DNA from: Victivallales bacterium
GTDB lineage: Bacteria; Verrucomicrobiota; Lentisphaeria; Victivallales; UBA1829
Reading direction: 5' to 3'
Length of the DNA: 16,370 nucleotides
Assembly: GCA_016285335.1 (NCBI GenBank)
Contig: JAEEQO010000047.1
Location: 1 to 16,370, forward strand
Position 1 is the first letter of the stretch, and each line of letters begins with the position of its first letter. Positions 14,771 to 16,370 of the stretch are shown here, one piece after another. A program made the position numbers and the translations under genes. The notes under the pieces were generated by a model. The model searched no databases and was not told where the DNA came from. It worked only from the letters and a program-made list of their open reading frames with translations.

Positions 14771-14830
14771 GTCGGAGAGTTCCTTCCGGGAAGGACGAAA
14801 CGGCTGAATTGCTGTTCATTCTTTGTAATT

Positions 14831-14859
14831 ACTATACCATGTATTCTCTATGATGTCAA
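14831..14859 (-). promoter_or_regulatory. Consensus promoter of the small membrane protein gene
   Basis: On the minus strand a perfect TTGACA (14859-14854), a 17-bp spacer ending in TGG and TATAGT (14836-14831) form an extended -10 promoter. Its match is as good as any in the window. Confidence 0.8.
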
Positions 14860-14879
14860 GTCCGCACGGGAAATAAAAT

Positions 14880-15050
14880 GGAAATGAGGTGGTTTTCCCC
14901 CCGCGGCCCCCTGCGGGATCGTCGGGCCGCGGCTTCGGAAAAAAGCCCCGGCATCGGTCCCGTCTGTTGCGGCGAAAGGCGCGGACGCGAAGCCGCACGG
15001 AAAAGCGGGCCCGCTTTTTTTCGCGAAAATGGGCAAAAAAAAACGTTTTC
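14880..15050. other. GC-rich structured non-coding segment between divergent promoters
   Basis: No coding frame with a ribosome site is present. CCGCGGCCC (near 14902) is complementary to GGGCCGCGG (near 14925) over 9 bp, and GGCTT/AAGCC can pair just after. The segment ends in the perfect palindrome at 15001-15018, then TTTTCGCGAAAA (15018-15029) and an A9 run (about 15035-15043). It could be an unannotated small RNA gene on the plus strand ending at the T7 run, but I found no convincing promoter for it. Confidence 0.35.
15001..15021 (+). terminator. 18-bp perfect palindrome with T7, orphan terminator
   Basis: AAAAGCGGGCCCGCTTTT is fully self-complementary, gives a 7-bp stem with a GGCC loop, and is followed by further T residues (T7 in total at 15015-15021). 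It has the form of a strong bidirectional terminator. No gene ends nearby on the plus strand, so it may insulate araB or end a small transcript. Confidence 0.65.
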
Positions 15051-15053
15051 CAG

Positions 15054-15082
15054 TTGACTTTATGCGGACCCCGTGGTATAGT
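15054..15082 (+). promoter_or_regulatory. Promoter of araB
   Basis: TTGACT (15054-15059), a 17-bp spacer ending in GTGG and TATAGT (15077-15082) make an extended -10 promoter. Transcription near 15089 gives an unusually long leader of about 250 nt before the araB start. Confidence 0.75.
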
Positions 15083-15337
15083 TCGATTACATTTTATTTT
15101 ATTGACGGAAAAATGACGGGCCTATGACCTCGAATCCAGGCATGAACATGAACTCGGTGCTGCCGCTGAACGCGCGAACGGCGCGTATTGCCGCGGGCGG
15201 CGGCCTCGCCGTATGCGCACACGAGTTTCCGGCGAACAGCGCCGATGACGCATCTTGCACCCGTCCCGCTCTCCCTTCTGAACAGAAACCCAACACAACC
15301 ATTCACCATAACTGACCCATTCCACAAGGAGAAAAAC
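15083..15337 (+). other. Long araB leader with two small overlapping frames
   Basis: The leader contains a 4-codon frame ATG-ACG-GGC-CTA-TGA (15113-15127) whose stop overlaps, as ATGA, the start of a 63-codon frame (15124-15315). The longer frame is Ala/Arg/Asn-rich, unrecognised and ends 22 nt before araB. Neither has a strong ribosome site. There is no T-run, so no terminator is visible in the leader. A leader-peptide role is speculative. Confidence 0.3.
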
Positions 15338-16370
15338 ATGAGCAGTCAACTGACGATCGGACTTGATTTCGGTTCCGACAGCGTAAGAGCCGTGCTGGTC
15401 GACGTGGAGAACGGCGAAATCCTCGCCTCCTGCGTCCAGAACTATCCCCGCTGGAGCGAAGGCAAGTATTGCGACGCTCCGAACAACCAGTTCCGCCAGC
15501 ACCCGCTGGATTACCTCGAAAGCCTCGAAGTCGTTGTCAAGGGCGTCATGCAGGGCATCGAGAAGGAACGCGTGATCGGCATCGGCGTCGACACCACCGG
15601 CTCCACCCCGTGCGCCGTGAACAGGGAAGGCATCCCGCTGTCCATGCTGCCGGAATTCGCCGACGATCCGAACGCCATGTTCATCCTCTGGAAGGACCAC
15701 ACCGCCATTTTCGAGGCGGACGAGATCAACGCCTACGCGAAGTCCCACGGCGGCCCGGACTACACCATGTACGAAGGCGGCATCTACTCCAGCGAATGGT
15801 TCTTCGCGAAGATCCTGCACACGCTCCGCATGAGCGAATCCGTCCGCAAAGCGGCGTTCAGCTGGGTCGAACACTGCGACTGGATCCCGGCCGAGCTCAC
15901 CGGCAACATCGACCCGCTGACCATGGCACGCAGCCGCTGCGCCGCCGGCCACAAGGCCATGTGGCACGAGAGCTGGGGCGGACTTCCGCCGGAGGAATTC
16001 TTCGCCGGGCTCGACCCCATACTCGCCGGACTCCGCGACCGCCTGTTCAAGGACACCGTGACGGGCGACAAGCCCGCGGGCAAGCTCTCGCAGAAGTGGG
16101 CGGACCGTCTCGGCCTTACCACGAACGTCGTGGTCGCCGCGGGCGCGTTCGACTGCCATTTCGGCGCGGTCGGCGCGCAGATCCACGCCTACGACCTGGT
16201 GAAGGTCTGCGGCACCAGCACCTGCGACATCCTCGTGGCGCCCCAGGTCAATTCCTGCATCCCCGGCATCTGCGGCCAGGTGGACGGCTCCGTGATCCCC
16301 GGCATGATCGGCCTCGAAGCCGGCCAGTCCGCGTTCGGCGACGTCTACGCCTGGTTCAAGCGCCTCCTCT
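15338..16370 (+). CDS. araB: Ribulokinase (5' part, cut by window end)
   Basis: Ribulokinase phosphorylates L-ribulose to L-ribulose-5-phosphate in cytoplasmic arabinose catabolism. The start is ATG 15338 with AAGGAG (15326-15331) 6 nt upstream. 344 residues are visible and the frame is still open at the window end; the family is usually about 550 residues. The first FGGY sugar-kinase domain begins with [16 protein letters not shown] (phosphate-binding loop near D10-R17). [10 protein letters not shown] follows at about 89-98. In the second domain, [15 protein letters not shown] and [19 protein letters not shown] followed by FGDVYAWF are highly characteristic of AraB rather than of xylulo- or glycerol kinases. 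All visible motifs are intact. The isomerase and epimerase may follow outside the window. With the GH43 gene it suggests use of plant arabinans or arabinoxylans. Confidence 0.95.
   Translation, partial: MSSQLTIGLDFGSDSVRAVLVDVENGEILASCVQNYPRWSEGKYCDAPNNQFRQHPLDYLESLEVVVKGVMQGIEKERVIGIGVDTTGSTPCAVNREGIPLSMLPEFADDPNAMFILWKDHTAIFEADEINAYAKSHGGPDYTMYEGGIYSSEWFFAKILHTLRMSESVRKAAFSWVEHCDWIPAELTGNIDPLTMARSRCAAGHKAMWHESWGGLPPEEFFAGLDPILAGLRDRLFKDTVTGDKPAGKLSQKWADRLGLTTNVVVAAGAFDCHFGAVGAQIHAYDLVKVCGTSTCDILVAPQVNSCIPGICGQVDGSVIPGMIGLEAGQSAFGDVYAWFKRLL

Noticed and set aside
15122..16186. 354-codon minus-strand frame over araB
   Set aside because: AraB motifs are on the plus strand; the minus frame is low-complexity antisense.

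Overview
The window reads as chromosomal DNA from a GC-rich, probably host- or plant-fibre-associated heterotroph. A secreted GH43 arabinosidase/xylosidase, a ribulokinase, a small Bacteroidetes-style lipoprotein and GC-rich codon use fit the Lentisphaerota/Victivallales part of the PVC group. That placement is an impression, not a proof. Promoters look like ordinary sigma-70 sites, often with an extended -10 (TGGTATA). Shine-Dalgarno sites (AGGAG, AAGGA) are clear in front of most genes.

Layout. 1-1440: the end of an unknown gene, a membrane protein with an Mpv17/PMP22-like C-terminus, and a small coiled-coil lipoprotein with a terminator. 1440-2090: a low-GC gene desert holding what looks like the C-terminal stump of an IS110-type transposase and a strong hairpin. 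2091-5022: a TPR protein (minus) divergent from mnmE (plus, TTG start). mnmE has a textbook promoter followed by an intrinsic terminator inside its own leader. 5138-6910: secreted GH43 glycosidase with its own promoter. 6911-7280: a dense block of short palindromes, then a promoter. 7283-10126: a two-gene McrB/McrC type IV restriction operon of lower GC, closed by a terminator. 10244-11521: O-acetylhomoserine sulfhydrylase (minus) with a 190-nt leader that again carries a terminator just after the promoter. 11522-12170: mostly non-coding, with one unassigned open frame. 12171-14770: two convergent glycosyltransferases and a small two-helix membrane protein, probably envelope polysaccharide functions. 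14771-15337: GC-rich, strongly structured DNA between two divergent promoters. 15338-16370: araB ribulokinase, cut by the window end.

How the genes may work together. GH43 could release arabinose or xylose outside the cytoplasm and AraB phosphorylates L-ribulose, so both fit pentose use, though they lie about 8 kb apart in separate units. McrBC is a stand-alone defence module placed between housekeeping genes, with a repeat-rich left border. MnmE (tRNA U34 modification) and the sulfhydrylase (methionine/cysteine synthesis) are housekeeping.

The least expected signals are regulatory. Two unrelated genes (mnmE, metY) have a complete intrinsic terminator within about 50 nt of the predicted transcription start. 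Two minus-strand terminators share an identical 15-nt tail. A block of AA-centred palindromes borders the defence operon. I found no CRISPR array, tRNA, rRNA or intact mobile element.
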